From Oscheius sp. JU75 (taxonomy: Eukaryota; Nematoda; Chromadorea; Rhabditida; Rhabditidae): a stretch of 64,000 nucleotides of DNA. This document shows positions 12,924 through 24,828 of this stretch, one piece after another. Every line of letters begins with the position of its first letter. Positions within the stretch are counted from its first letter, which is position 1. Position numbers and translations under genes: made by a program. Below the pieces are notes generated by a model. That model saw nothing but the letters and a program-made list of their open reading frames with translations. It was not told the origin of the DNA and searched no databases. Location: the NCBI GenBank assembly GCA_037178855.1, contig JASJZC010000001.1, positions 8,618,001 to 8,682,000 of the forward strand. Direction: 5' to 3'.

Positions 12924-15067
12924 ATGGAGTCTCAGTCCTCTCAGCCCTCGTTGTCGACCATGCGACAGGCGATCCCGGCGAGGTCATCGACAACGATCTC
13001 GGCTGCTGCGACGAACCCTGCCTCTTCCTATTCGCTGCCCGTGGAGCTCATGATGTATCCGACTCAACGTCCCCTGATGGCGCCCTCTTTACAGCTGCAC
13101 AACTGTTTGTTAGCCAATCAGGTAAAGCCACTGTTTTTCCTTCATGTTCATGTTTTCCCCCAACACCCTGGCCATATTTACGCTCGATTTTAGCTGTGCA
13201 CATGCGCTTTCGGAGCACATTCGTGTAGTATACATCATGCTCCAATTGCCTACGGCCAAGCCAGCTCCAGTTTCGTAGCACCCACGGCGGCACCGGCTCC
13301 AATACCATCCGCTGTGAGTTTTTTAGCACATTTGATCGATCTTATTATCAAAATTACAGGAACATCCACTGGTTCTTCCACCCACGGGTCCACAGGATTC
13401 CCGCCAAAATGAGGTCAGCTTACCTAGTCCTTTGACGAATTTTAACGCTAAAATTTACAGACAGCACGCCGGGAAACACGTCTACCTCCTACTCTCATCC
13501 AGCCGGTCAGAAGTTCTCTTCGTTTGAAACGTGGGGCGCCGGCGCCTCTACCCGCACAAGTTCAATCGGCCTTGGATGAGGTCAGAGCACCGAAACTGCG
13601 ACGGATTCCCGGGGATGCAGGGCGAGAAATTCAGGTGAGGCCCTCGATTCTATTCAACGCAAGCCGTTTGCGTCTGTCTGTCTGAAGCCTGTTCAAAATT
13701 AGCATATTGCTAAGGCGAATGAACCGGCTTCGATACTGTTCGGTGATCTTACCCTAAACTTCGGTCCATGATATGTGTTTTGAACATGATAGCTTCAGAC
13801 GGTCGCTTCGGAGACGATGCAACAACCGTCGGCAGTGATAGCCGTTGCTCCAGTGGTACCGGATGTCGTCCTTCCTCCCCCCAGCACCTCGCAGCTCGTG
13901 ACGGGTCCCGTTCCTTCGTCTCACGGCTCATGTACACGATGTCACGGCATTTCTCCTACTCAATGCACAGCATATCCCTCCTCAACATGTCAATGCTCCA
14001 ACTTCTGTCCGGGCTTGGCGGGCGCCCAGGCGACGATAGTCCAACCGGCTGCGTGAGTTTTCTTCATAATTGTCTTATAAGTTCCGTTTTAAGCTCCCGG
14101 AGCAACTACCCTCCTCTGCCCAGCCAGGTCAATCATCCTCTGTCCAACCAGGTCATTTCACAATTCTACACGTCTGCGGCGACGGCGGCGGCACGAACAC
14201 CGGCAGCTCAGGCACAGGCTATGGCTCAGGATATGCAGATGCTGAACGCGCAGATTCGACTGCGCCAGCAGCAGCTCCAGCAACAGCAGCAGCTGATGAA
14301 TCAGGCGATGACCCCGAACCCGTACCGGCTCACCTATTTCTCAAACGGGCAGCTCTATGTGCCAGTTCGTAGTCTGGTATGTTCTTTTTGAATGAAGCAA
14401 ACGCCGTTTAATTCCGTTAAAATTGACGCGTAGACTGTTGTAGCTGTAATGCGACCAAACTATTGAGACTATTCGCTGTTTTTGAGCGTTTTATGCAAAG
14501 ACAAAAATTTGTATTGGGGTGGGGATCGAGCCTGGCTTGCTTTTCTTTTTTTTTCTTCGTGGTCGGAGCTCTAACCGGCTGCGCTATGCAGCCAAGCTCT
14601 GTCTAGCAAGTTTTCGAAATTAAATATTTGCGAAGTAGTCTATCTTTCAGGGAATTGAGACGCTTTTGGTGAATGTGGCCCATCCTGACTACCTCCTGGG
14701 TGAGCGACCACTCGACAGACATCACATGTTCGCTGCTCCGGTCACGGAACCCCAGCCCATCGGCTGCACGCTCCAGGACATCGAGAAGCACAGCGAGAAG
14801 ATGCAGTACATCAAGGACGGAGAGGTAATTACATTAACTTTTGCTCATTAAGCTGATTTTTAGCTGCCGGACTCTGAGCAGGAACGCTGTATCGTATGCC
14901 AGTGTGAGCTCGAGACGGGCGAAGAGATCCGTAACCTGTCGTGTAGCCACCAATTCCACGTCGACTGCATCGATCGCTGGCTCAGTTACAACAAAAAGTG
15001 CCCGGTCTGCCGTCTGGACATTGATCAGCCGAAGGATACCGTCAAAGGAGCCCTCTGGATCGAATAA
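12924..15067 (+). CDS. RING-H2 E3 ubiquitin ligase, Arkadia/RNF111-like
   Basis: Eight exons (12924-13121, 13194-13313, 13360-13413, 13461-13634, 13793-14052, 14094-14376, 14651-14824, 14864-15067) join to 488 residues. The long N-terminal part is low complexity: Ser/Pro/Ala-rich, with a cysteine-rich patch (CTRCHG, CQCSNFC) around residues 250-275 and a glutamine-rich run near 350. The C-terminus has a complete RING-H2: CIVCQCELETGEEIRNLSC, SHQFHVDC, then CPVC. A preceding GCTLQDIEKHSEKMQYIKD stretch aligns with the NRG/TIER region of Arkadia and RNF165, which is why I prefer that subfamily over RNF38/44. Arkadia-type ligases promote TGF-beta signalling by degrading inhibitors. That role is inferred here. 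Intron 7 carries a tRNA-like sequence. Confidence 0.82.
14521..14593 (-). repeat. degenerate tRNA-like element (1)
   Basis: On the minus strand an A-box-like TAGCGCAGCCGGTTAGAGC is followed by a B-box-like GGCTCGATCCCC, separated by an A-rich insert. It lies in an intron and cannot fold as a normal tRNA anticodon arm. It is probably a tRNA pseudogene or SINE-like sequence. Confidence 0.5.
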
Positions 15068-15676
15068 TTTCTCCCCGGTGATTGCCCCCACGAATCAATG
15101 CTCATATCCATATTTTACCTATATTGCTTGATACTCAGGACTGCCTTCGACACTTAACCCCTTTTTCACCACGTATTTTGTATTAATTGCGCGCGGAATT
15201 CTGGTCAAGCTCATACGTCTTTACATAGTTTGTTCGAAATATTTTCGAGCAAATTCAAAAAAAAAAGTTTTGTGAACAGACAATATACTTTCTCTTTTCC
15301 CGTTGCGGGTCCGCTTCCATAGTCGCCTTGCCCTAGCGTCTTTCTAGAAAAGTTTTCTTCATTTTTTTCAGCCCCTCTACCCTTTCCCCTCTCCTTGTAT
15401 GACAGAGTTCTATTTTGGTCACACACATTTGCAGATTTCTAGTCGTCCCAATTTTTCCACGCTCCAGTCCGTTTTAAGCGATACTTTCTACATAAAATGT
15501 TTTGTCTCTCGTCTTTATTCAAACGTTTTTCATGTTCTACAGTTTATCATCTGCTCATTTATCTCTCTTAGCCTTGTTGGGCATTAGCCTCCATTACGCT
15601 ATAATTACATGAAGAGCCTCATTAGGGCCCCCCGGCTCTAACCCAGTCGTCAATTTTCGAGCATTTCAGGTCGAAA
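15068..15676. other. intergenic between RING gene and PFDN3
   Basis: No gene was recognised. This is a 3' UTR/promoter interval ending in the acceptor-like GCATTTCAG at 15669, seven bases before the prefoldin ATG. Confidence 0.5.
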
Positions 15677-18598
15677 ATGGTCGAGGAATTCAATTCGCCG
15701 CGAGGAATTCCCGTTATGGAGGCTATCGTTAGTTTTTTCCCTTCATTATTTTATGCTCTAAAAATGAGGAAAAAGCCGACTTCGTGCGAAGAACTAACCG
15801 AGACCCGTCTCTGTTAGTATGTGTGCTGCTTACTTGACCTCGGTCGACTCTTTGTGCAGATTGTTTGGCTGCGCTACGTCGGCGGCGGCGGATCATCAGG
15901 GACGTACCTGTCTAGCGCGTCCGGGACGGCCCCCCTATTCACGGTCATCGCGAAGAAATAAATGGAGAAATTCGCGTCTTTTTCTTCAAAAAGTGTTGAA
16001 ATCTCGTGACGGAACTTCATTAGCTCTGCATAGAGCTCCTACGTAACAGAGTTCGACGTGTACTAATCATTGCGGGGGGATTATGTGACGGTGGCTTGAT
16101 GACTGTGAAGGAAGTTGATGCGCAGCAGCTGATTTCTACGTCGAATTTATTCCCTAATCCCAGCTGTTTATGTTCCCTGTTTGAAACGCGACAGACGTCA
16201 CCCAGACGGATAATAAGACTGTTCGATATTACTCTACTCTATTGTCACAAGGGGGACTTCACCATAGTAGTATCTACCAAAAGATGGGAAATCAGGGGTT
16301 TCTCGGGCCAGACGTAGATTGCAGAGGGAAATCGGCGTAATCTAAGCCCTTCGTGGAGATATCCTCTAGGATTAGACGCTATCAAAAGAGAGGGAGCGAC
16401 GGCGATAAGCGTAATGGCTGGTATTCCATTCCGAAGCTCCCGCTCGTCCTGACGTTGACGCAGCTGTGCTCTGGAGCCAGTTTAATGTCTGTCGGAGATA
16501 GAGAGAGAGGGGGACGTGAGGTTACATCGCGGTACAGCAGGACGGAGAGCGTGCAGTAAAAGGGACATGAAACTGAACCGTTTTCTGTTGGATTTGTGCC
16601 CTTCAATATTTTTCTAATATAAGAAACCTGCATAGAACTCTCACAGGGGTTAATCGATCGACTGCTGTAGAAGCACAAATTTGCATACCCGTAATGCATT
16701 ATTCCGCCGGGCCCCTTATGTCTGCGGCGGCGCCCCACAGCAGACTCGAGCTCTCCGCCACTCGGGAATCTCTCTACGAGTCGACCCAATCTCTCCGCTC
16801 TCCCCTTTCCATTGCTCTCTCACTTCCTGCCCACTCTGGCGTCTCCTCATCCGCCTCGCTCTCTCCCTGCGTCGCACCCTCTTCTCTTTACAGCCGTCAC
16901 GCTAATAGTGTATTGACTAATCTCGTCTCTTTCTGTCTGCTCTCTCCGCCTCTCCAGCGCTCTCTAAATGTGGCCATTCTCCCCCCCATTCTGGGCTGTC
17001 AGACGTGCTGAGGGAGCACTCTCTCGTCGCTGGAGCCTGGTCCTCTCCTCGCGTCGCACACTGTCTCGTTTTCGTTTATTCGACCGGCTCGCCAGACGAT
17101 TCCATTCATTATTGTGGGAGCGCCGGCTGGGGACCGACCAGGCTTCTACGACGACGACGGGGGACGATGCGCACCACTGCGCGCATACTGGGGAGAATCG
17201 AGAGCGGAAGGGACTGGTTGTGAGAGGGGGTGGGGGGGTTCGGGTTGAAAATACATGTAGAGGGGACTGAAAAAAAGATTTTGGATTGTTCTAAAGCCGC
17301 TGAACAATGGAATGGTCTTGAAGGATTATCTATGTCTTTCCTTTCCAAATCCATTTTCACGTGATTTAAGGCTTGTTTTGAGGTCAAAGACAAGGTTAGA
17401 AGCCAAAAAAATATAGAATAGGGCAGTAAGTTGGAATTTGAAGTGAATAGTGGGACTTTAGACCTATGACCGGCTTCTTCTGCATAACCCTGTACTTTTT
17501 GAATTGATAAGTTGTGTTCGAGCTGAGAAACAGTCGGGAAACTCGGCGGAACTGGTGGAGAATAAATTTTTTTGCTTGTACTTTGAGCAAAATCTGTCCA
17601 ATAGCAAGATTTTTCAGGAAAATGTCGAGGCTTATCTCGCGCGGGAGAAGGTTCCGGTCGAGGAGGCCCTAAAGGAAATCGAGGAAAAGTACAAACGCTA
17701 CAAGTACGTCGAGCAGACGATGGCAACTCAGAAACTTAACCTCGCCGAGAAGCTTCCCGAATTTGAGAGCAGCTTGGCCATTTTGGATGTCCTGATCGAT
17801 AAGAAGGTAATTTGTTATATACAACTGATTGCTAATCTTTACACACAATTTCAGGCCAAGGGCGAGTCTTTTGAAACGACGTATCTGATGGCGGAAGAAG
17901 TATACGCCAAGGCCGTCGTTCCGAAACCTGAGAAGGTATGGTTTCTCGCCAAATTGTGATTCAAATTTGATAATGGGTGATCTCGAAACGAAGTAGGGGA
18001 TTTCGGTGGGAATGTTAACTTCTCTAGAAAGCTGGATATCGTGATCTCATTTTCGGCCTTTTTTTACTGCTGAATTTGTCACTTCGCACTTCGAAAAATG
18101 TGCGCCGGACCCTGAGGACGGTAGAAAGAAAAACGTCTAATCTGCTCAAGAAAATAAGCATAATTTATATTGTGCGGCACGCTTTTTCTTGCTTTCATAT
18201 TGAAAATTTTAGAAATGCGCCCTAGGTCCGGCCTAAACGCAGGACCCTGGAAACCGGCCATTTTGGGACCTTTGCACCTTTTCTTGTGCAGACTTTAGCC
18301 CAAATTGGCTGATCTCGGTGTAAAATTGAACCGGATTTTCGAGATAGTACCTTTTTTCGCATCAGACAAAAAGTTTTAGGTTGCCGTCTGGCTCGGAGCC
18401 AACGTGATGGTCGAATTTGAGCTCGAGAAGGCCAAGGAACTGCTGACGAAGAATCGGGACACGATCAGGGCTAATGTCGCTGAGCTGACCCGCGAGCTGG
18501 ATTACGTAAAGGATCAAATCACCACCTCCGAGGTCAACATGGCCCAGATCTACAACCACGGCGTGAAGAAGCGCCAGACTGGTCAGGCTTCAGCCTAA
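15677..18598 (+). CDS. pfd-3: prefoldin subunit 3 (VBP1 type)
   Basis: Alpha-class subunit of the hexameric prefoldin co-chaperone, which hands unfolded actin and tubulin to the CCT chaperonin. Exons 15677-15727, 17618-17806, 17855-17935 and 18380-18598 give 179 residues, typical of the family. The first exon encodes MVEEFNSPRGIPVMEAI, whose RGIP motif aligns without gaps to the RGIPEA region of other PFD3 proteins once joined to ENVEAYL. Further landmarks are the coiled-coil EEKYKRYKYVEQTM, VWLGANVMVEFELEKA (beta hairpin) and TTSEVNMAQIYNHGVKKR. Intron 1 is 1890 bp, far longer than its neighbours, and intron 3 is 444 bp. The first-exon assignment rests on motif and phase, since an ATG just after the exon 2 acceptor is out of frame. 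Confidence 0.9.
15728..17617 (+). other. long first intron of prefoldin 3
   Basis: This 1.9 kb intron holds GC- and pyrimidine-rich sequence with many open frames but no recognised protein, and none of the dispersed hairpin repeats. It could house a regulatory element or an unrecognised ncRNA. Nothing definite is visible. Confidence 0.5.
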
Positions 18599-20522
18599 TC
18601 AGCTCCCGACGATTGTATCCCCGTTTGTTTCGGCTTTACCGGTATCCTCCCGTTTTTGTTACCGTTTTCTTTGCTATTTTATAAATCTGTAAACCTGAAA
18701 GGAAACTGATGACAGACAAGGGATGTTATCTTCTAACACTGAATGGAAGATGTTTGCAGCTGCTAAAATATCTGCTGCAAAGACAGCTGCCGGAAATCCT
18801 AATATATCAGTGTGCTAGATCCTCACTATGTGACTCACCAATGGCAGTAAGAGTCATTCCGAAACGACTGCATCGTCTCCTGGATGAGAGATTTCAGTAT
18901 ACTATACGTCTTCGCATCCTCTTTGATTTCTCGACTATCAGCAGCGTCCGTAGGTACATTTTTGATACATGGACTACTGTCTAATATCCTTAGGGTACAA
19001 TAAATTCTAAGTGATTAGTTATTTCTGGGTTGCAGACGAAAATACACTCGAATTAGGTGCATAGTTTGTTTATACAAGTATGCTATCGATCCTAGGGGCT
19101 CGATAAAAGTTATGATTATACTTGTCCGACTCGAGTCGAGCCGAGCCAAACGCATTAAAATAGTTTTTACAACGGTAAACGTCCGATTTTCTTTTAGTTT
19201 GAGCACGTCTTTATCCATATTCATTCACGGCTTTGGAAAGATAAAAAACCCCATCCGACTTGACTTGAGTCCGGTTCGAATCGGACTCGATTCGAGATTT
19301 TCGTGCTCAAGTGTATTTATGATTTACATCTGTGCATTGCCCAAGTCCTATTTTCTTCTGTCAACCTGTCCTAGAGCTCTCACTTGAGCCTGTTCACATG
19401 TTCTCCTCCAGTCAAGATACCGTGACAGAAACAGCGTTTTCCTTAAAGCCTCAATATCCCAAACCGAATTGGATTGTATTGCCTTGCAAACAGTAGTTGC
19501 TGTCATATAGTAACTGCCACAAATTGGCAAATAGGGGTTCAGACAAACACAGACTTTTGGGCATTAAGAAATAGATAGATTCATTACAGTACAAATTTTG
19601 CTTCCGGGATAAGTTGAAAATGTCTTCTGTGTATCATTAAAGTAGGTATTCTTTGATTATTTTGGTTCTCTGATTAGACATTGCAAATGGTTCAGACCAA
19701 GCTTTTTGTCGCCTTTCCAGCCCTCCAGGTCTTTAGTAGGGCTCTCAGAATCCAATACCTAGCATTCGTACTTTGGTCGAGATACCAATCACAAAAGCTG
19801 TTGTAAACAATCTAATCTCGATAGCATCAGATATAGGACTTCCAGTGGGTTTACGGGCTAGCCTTTCCTGTTATCTTCTTTCTATCACGAAGAGTCAACA
19901 CAACATTTATACGTGGGACTGTTTTTGTGATCTCATTATCTCCGTCTGCATCCACATATGGCTATGTCAGTGTAAAAGTGATGCCTCTGGTGACATGTAC
20001 CATTATCCTACCATCAATAGCCTTATAAGCATCAAATTCTTCTTCCTCTAAAAGACCGTCCAGACAGTCCTCTCCCCCTCTCCTTCAGCCAATTAGTCGA
20101 TTGTCTTACGGGCGGCGGGAGGCCGCGAGTACGAAAACAGAGAAGGACGACTGTGGAAAACCGGTCGGCTAGAGAGAGTCGAAAAGAGCGAGCATGAGGT
20201 GGAGGACACAGCGTCGGATTGATAAAGAGTGTATGTTAACGGTGGACCACAAGAGAATGGAAGAGAGAGAGTGGGCGCACATTGCGCGAGCGCTCACCAT
20301 CCATCGCACGGGGTCCCCTACCTGTCTCAATCCTTGGATATTTCTTATCGATTGCGTTGAACTTTCTCATGCCCGCACTGTTTACAACTAGCTATTGATT
20401 TGGCCATATGGGTCTAACCCCTGACCATTCGATCCACCTCTCTAAAGACTCTCTGCCTTCTCTATCAGGTGCCCATTTGCCACAGCATATATCAGTTCGA
20501 AACTGACACTTTCGAACTCTGG

Positions 20523-20574
20523 CATATTCTGCAAAGTTGTAGATCTTATCAAAGTCCACATCTTTCCAGAGCAC
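20523..20574. repeat. dispersed hairpin repeat, copy 3
   Basis: The left arm TTCTGCAAAGTTGTAGA is perfect. The right arm (CCACATCTTTCCAGAGCA) is diverged. Confidence 0.65.
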
Positions 20575-20698
20575 GGCAAGTTCGGAGAATGACATTTTGT
20601 GGTCGCAAAAAGGCGCGGGATATTGAAAACCAGGAGCCCATTTTTAACGCCTCTAATGCCCTTTTTTCGGGACCACGATGACATTTTCGAGGCTTACC

Positions 20699-20749
20699 AT
20701 ATTCTGCTGAATTGTAGATCTTGTCAGATGTACAACTTTGCAGAACATC
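20699..20749. repeat. dispersed hairpin repeat, copy 4
   Basis: The right arm TACAACTTTGCAGAACATC is perfect. Homology with the copy at 24311 continues about 45 bp beyond the hairpin (AAGCTGAAAAGTATCA...), so the mobile unit is larger than the hairpin itself. Confidence 0.7.
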
Positions 20750-21553
20750 AACAAGCTGAAAAGTATCAACATCTTTTTAACAAATAGGCGTGAATTTTGA
20801 AACCTGGCTCCCAGGCTCACATGCGGAATGTGTAGACATGATCAACTATGCATTGCCACATCTAGGATTCTAGGATGTCCAATGAGCATAAGAAAAGGCT
20901 CTCTTTTGTCTTCCCAGACCAAAAACATGAGATTTGTTATCATTTGTGTCCCTGGTATCGTGAGTGTCAGTATCGCCGCTTCCGTTCTACTCTCCAGCCC
21001 CACCCACCAAAAACAACTATGAGAGTGAGACAGTCCAGAAGTTACTGTAGCCCCCTCCTTCTTGCCATATCGTTCTTTCTCGCTTATCGTGGCCGTCTAT
21101 CTGCCCCCACCCCTCCTACTATCAGCCGCCCATCTCTCTGTCTCTCACGGCCGCACGGCGGCCTAATCCCTTCAAGGAGTGACTTCTCTTTGGTGGCTTG
21201 GCTGTATGATCGAGACTGTGCTTCATAAAGCTAGGTTACCAAAGCTAAGCAGCTCTCGAAACGTGAAGGATCCTCTGTATATTGACCCCTAAAAAACTTC
21301 CCGGCTCTTTTTGGTCAACAAGTTCAGATAGAAGTTCAGGTTGAGATCGTACCAATTCATTTTTCGGGCACAAGATGGTATTTCTCCCTTTTTGACTGAG
21401 TACTGAATGAAAACGTTCAAAAAATCCGCTAGAAGGACTTTTTCATGATTACATCAGTGCTTTGTGTCATTTTGTGGCCGCGTTTACTGTTGGAACTTAG
21501 TTTCACCACTCTTGCATAATGTTAGAGTTTTAGAACTGGAATTCCTACATATT

Positions 21554-21606
21554 GATGTCCTGCAAAGTAATAGACCAGACCAAAATCTATAACTTCGTAG
21601 AACATT
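21554..21606. repeat. dispersed hairpin repeat, copy 5
   Basis: Arms CCTGCAAAGTAATAGACC and ATCTATAACTTCGTAGAACA, followed by the usual AAAGCTGAAAAATG flank. Confidence 0.65.
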
Positions 21607-21709
21607 ATAAAGCTGAAAAATGCTGTTTTGTATATGAAACGTGGGCAGAAAGTGTTTTAGCCAATGCCAGATACTTGCTGATAAAAACACAGTTCAAAGA
21701 AATTCATCC

Positions 21710-24019
21710 CTAGACAAAAGTCAGCGCTCTCTCAAAGTCGGCAATGAGGTCCTTGACGCTCTCCACTCCAATACTCAGACGGAGGATGCCTTCACCAATG
21801 GGAGCAGGAGCGTCCTCTCCTCTCAGGAGCTGAGAGCCGTGAGACCAGCTAGCTGAATAAAAAGGGATCAAGCTGTCAGACAAAAATAGATACCAGGATG
21901 TTCGATGAGACTCTCGACTCCGCCAAGACTGACAGCATGGACGATGAGACGTAGATTCTCGACAAGAGTGATGGCAGCCTTGGCCGTGCCTAGATCTAAG
22001 GCTATCATTCCTCCAAAGCCGCCATGCATGATTTCCGAAGCTATGGTGTGAGTCTTGTTGGAGGGGAGGCCACAGTAATTGACAGAGACGACCTGAAAAA
22101 AATCTCTTTTTGGTTTTTGTCTTGAACTTGTGCAACAGGCAAGAGACTTTGTCTGCTGACTTGGCATTGATCTAAAGGGCCCCGTTAACAGTGGCGGGAA
22201 TGTGGTGCTTACAAAGAGAAGAGACGATGTCAGTATCACTGAGACAACGCACACAACAACTTTAGGCAGCACAACGTGGATGAACAGACGAAAAGTTATG
22301 ATATGGTAACATTTCACGGATAGAAGGGTTGCCAGCTCTGACTATGAAATCATTGCATCTCGTGTGATAACACAATGGTTGAGGTTGAGAATACATGTAG
22401 TGCCTACCTTCTTATGACCCTCCAAGAACTTTGCCACTTCCATAGCATTCGCAGAGATCTTCTCCACTCGAAGACATAGTGTCTTCAACCCCCGAGACAA
22501 CAGAGACGCGTCGAATGGTGACTGAAATGACTCCTTACCAAAACTGTGACTATCATTACCAAAGCACTACCAGTGGTCAGCTGCTGGAGCTTCAGACGCT
22601 GCCAGTCCTCCATATTCTTGGCCGTGACACAGCCAGCAATCACGTCCGTGTGACCTCCAATGTACTTTGAGCTAAAGACTAGTACTACTCTTGAAGAAAA
22701 AAAAAATCTACCAGCTGTGAAGAGAGAAGTCGGCTCCGAGTTTGATGGGACTGAAGAGGATGGGTGAGGCGAAGGTGGCGTCGATGCAGACACGGATCTG
22801 TTCAAAAAAAAATATTCTCAGACTAGAATGCGCCCTTACCTTGGCATCATTAGCAATCTTGACAATGGCTTTGAGGTCGGGCATGTCCATTGTAGGATTG
22901 GCGATGACTTCGAAGAAGAACAGCTGTTAGCAGTTTGAAGCATGTCACAAAGCTTGTACCTTTGTATTCGGCTTGACGGCGCTCCTGACAGCTTCGACAA
23001 AGTTCTTCTCCTTGATTAGATCGACAAAGGTGGTCTCGACTCCAAAACGGGCAATGGTCTCTGTCAGGAAAGAGTATGAGCCACTGTACATGGGGTACAT
23101 GCAGATCTGAATCGGACTCATTTGACTACTAGCTGTTTTTGGATTTTTACAGTTGAAGGTGACATTTTTCAGCAAAATGATGCTTTGCAAATTTGTAGTC
23201 CTTGTACATGGCTACAACTTCACAAAACTTCAAAAGTTCGAAAAATGACTTCCCGGGTCGGTTAAGCGCATCGCCCCCGGAAGCTCTATAAGTTTAATGT
23301 CCTTCGCTGAGCTCGAAAATGGGAATCATGTGATAAAAAGAAAGGCTTGAACTGCATATATGGGGCAAACGGTTATGGGGCGCCTAAATGAATGAGACGC
23401 TAAAAATCCTTCTAATTTTTCATGGGCCACCTAAGAGCCACCAGAGCCGACTCCTTGTGGCCGGAAAAATTGGATTTACCCTCTAAAAATTGTCTGACAC
23501 ATGAGGATACGAGAGACGAGCTGGCAGTTTACCAACCAAGTAAAAACTAATAAATCACAGCTTGTGATGGTAACTGACAATATGGTCTCCTGGATTGAGG
23601 AATTCAAGCAGCACAGCCGAGCATGCAGCCAGCCCAGAATTGTAGACGAGCGTTGCAGCTCCTCCTTCGATCTCATTGATGGCGACTTCGACCGAGTCAA
23701 CCGTCGGATTTCCTAAAGGGAACCGTGTCATTTTGGCCCAAAGACATACCACAGCGTTGGTAGACATGGTTCTGTCCATGTCCAGGCTCCGTGAACTGTG
23801 CAACCGTATCGTATCGGTAGGTAGTCGAATGGTAGATCGGAGTGACCAGGGGATCGATTCTCTTCGGGATGACTGCCTTAGCACTGACAACTCTCGAATC
23901 CAGGGAGAGACGAGCAAAATCGGCATCGAACTTTTCGTGAGTCTCGTTTTTTGCCGGTGGCCAGTTGAAGTCACTAGAATTTTATTTAAGGTAGAGAGAG
24001 ACGAAAGAACACACCTCAT
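21710..24019 (-). CDS. Cys/Met-metabolism PLP enzyme (cystathionine gamma/beta-lyase family)
   Basis: Pyridoxal-phosphate enzyme of transsulfuration or methionine breakdown. Ten exons on the minus strand (24019-24015, 23973-23750, 23712-23579, 23106-22960, 22923-22840, 22797-22712, 22671-22560, 22521-22408, 22092-21894, 21852-21710) join in frame to 415 residues. Landmarks are [40 protein letters not shown], the FEVIANPTM motif with IDATFASPI, and the PLP-lysine region [14 protein letters not shown] (Lys about 229). The C-terminus has [10 protein letters not shown] and [16 protein letters not shown]. Exon 1 contributes only five coding bases (ATG AG). The sequence cannot separate cystathionine gamma-lyase, beta-lyase and methionine gamma-lyase, so I leave the specificity open. 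The HSCSKY motif differs from the usual HSATKY. Confidence 0.88.
23179..23230. repeat. dispersed hairpin repeat, copy 6
   Basis: Arms TTTGCAAATTTGTAG and GCTACAACTTCACAAAA lie in intron 3 of the PLP-enzyme gene. A short GGTCGGTTAAGCGCATC stretch resembling a tRNA A-box follows at about 23255. Confidence 0.6.
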
Positions 24020-24310
24020 GATGGCAGTGCGTGTCCACTTGATTGAAATCTTATCGCGAGTGATAACACTTTTATACAGCTGCCCCTAGCGCTGCTTTGA
24101 CCAAAGTACCGGTGATTCCGGTGAACCAATTTGCGTTGGAGAATGACAATTGCAGTGGGAGACAGAAAAATCGTTGCTTGACCTTTGGCAGGATCGTTGG
24201 AGGATGAATACTGAGATGGGCACGAAATCTTTAATAGTGCGTTAATCTCATGGCACTAATATTTGTCCGACATTCAGTGCATTTCCTTCCCCCAAATCCA
24301 TAAAGACCAT

Positions 24311-24362
24311 ACTCTGCTTGTAATTGTAGATCATGTCAGATGTACAACTTTTTAGAACATCA
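24311..24362. repeat. dispersed hairpin repeat, copy 7
   Basis: The left arm is shortened (AATTGTAGATC) and the right arm is TGTACAACTTTTTAGAACATC. It shares its 3' flank with the copy at 20699. Confidence 0.6.
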
Positions 24363-24409
24363 ATAAGCTGAAAAGTATCAGCATCTTTTCAACAAATAGG
24401 CGGGAATTT

Positions 24410-24477
24410 CCTTTAACCCGAAAAAAACTGTTCAACTTTAGGTGGAATCCTCTTCCCGAGACGCTTCTCTCGTGGTC
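24410..24477 (+). pseudogene. duplicated exon-2 fragment of the secreted-protein gene
   Basis: These 68 bases are identical, apart from one extra A, to 25411-25479. They cover the end of intron 1, its acceptor (TTCAACTTTAG) and the first 36 coding bases of exon 2 ([11 protein letters not shown]). The homology ends abruptly within the exon, so this copy is a non-functional partial duplication about 1 kb upstream of the source. Confidence 0.8.
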
Positions 24478-24577
24478 CGTTCACGCAACCTTTGCTGCAG
24501 AAGATCTAAGGAGAGAACAAGATGGATCGTCTTCAGATGTTGCTCAGACTCTCTAGCCCTGTGTACTGGACTCTCCT

Positions 24578-24828
24578 ATCTTCTACTATCTAAAGCGCGA
24601 TGGTTTCTGTGGCGGACTCTGTCTGTTTGTTTGTCCGTGGCCGCGAAACAGAAGCAAGCCAATGATTTTGTCCAAAAATTTGTTGTTCAGAAACAGTTAT
24701 TGTCTAAATTGCTTGGTAAGTCAACTTTGGGTGCGGTCGTTTTTGTCCCAGTGAAGCCACTGGGACAAAAAGCCTTTGTTACTACGAAGCGGCGCAGCCG
24801 CCAATGCAAAATGAAGACAAAAAAAACG
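24578..24828 (+). repeat. ~250 bp dispersed repeat B, copy 1
   Basis: Similar in order over its length to the minus strand of 30437-30683. Shared blocks include CTACTATCTAAAGCGC, TTTGTTGTTCAG, AACAGTTATTG and CGCAGCCGCCAATGCAAA. This copy has an internal hairpin TTTTGTCCCAGTG/CACTGGGACAAAA at 24740-24770 that the other copy lacks. An open frame of 182 codons crosses it but is not conserved between copies. Confidence 0.75.

Larger units (their letters stand above)
18599..21709. other. gene-poor region, 3.1 kb
   Basis: No coding model was found. Three hairpin-repeat copies lie at 20523, 20699 and 21554. Around 19128-19146 and 19256-19300 there are short CGACTCGAGTC-like palindromic motifs of unknown meaning. 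Confidence 0.5.

Noticed and set aside
17618-17625. Prefoldin start at the ATG just after the exon 2 acceptor
   Set aside because: That ATG is out of frame with the prefoldin sequence. The in-frame reading begins E-N-V-E and needs the upstream RGIP exon.
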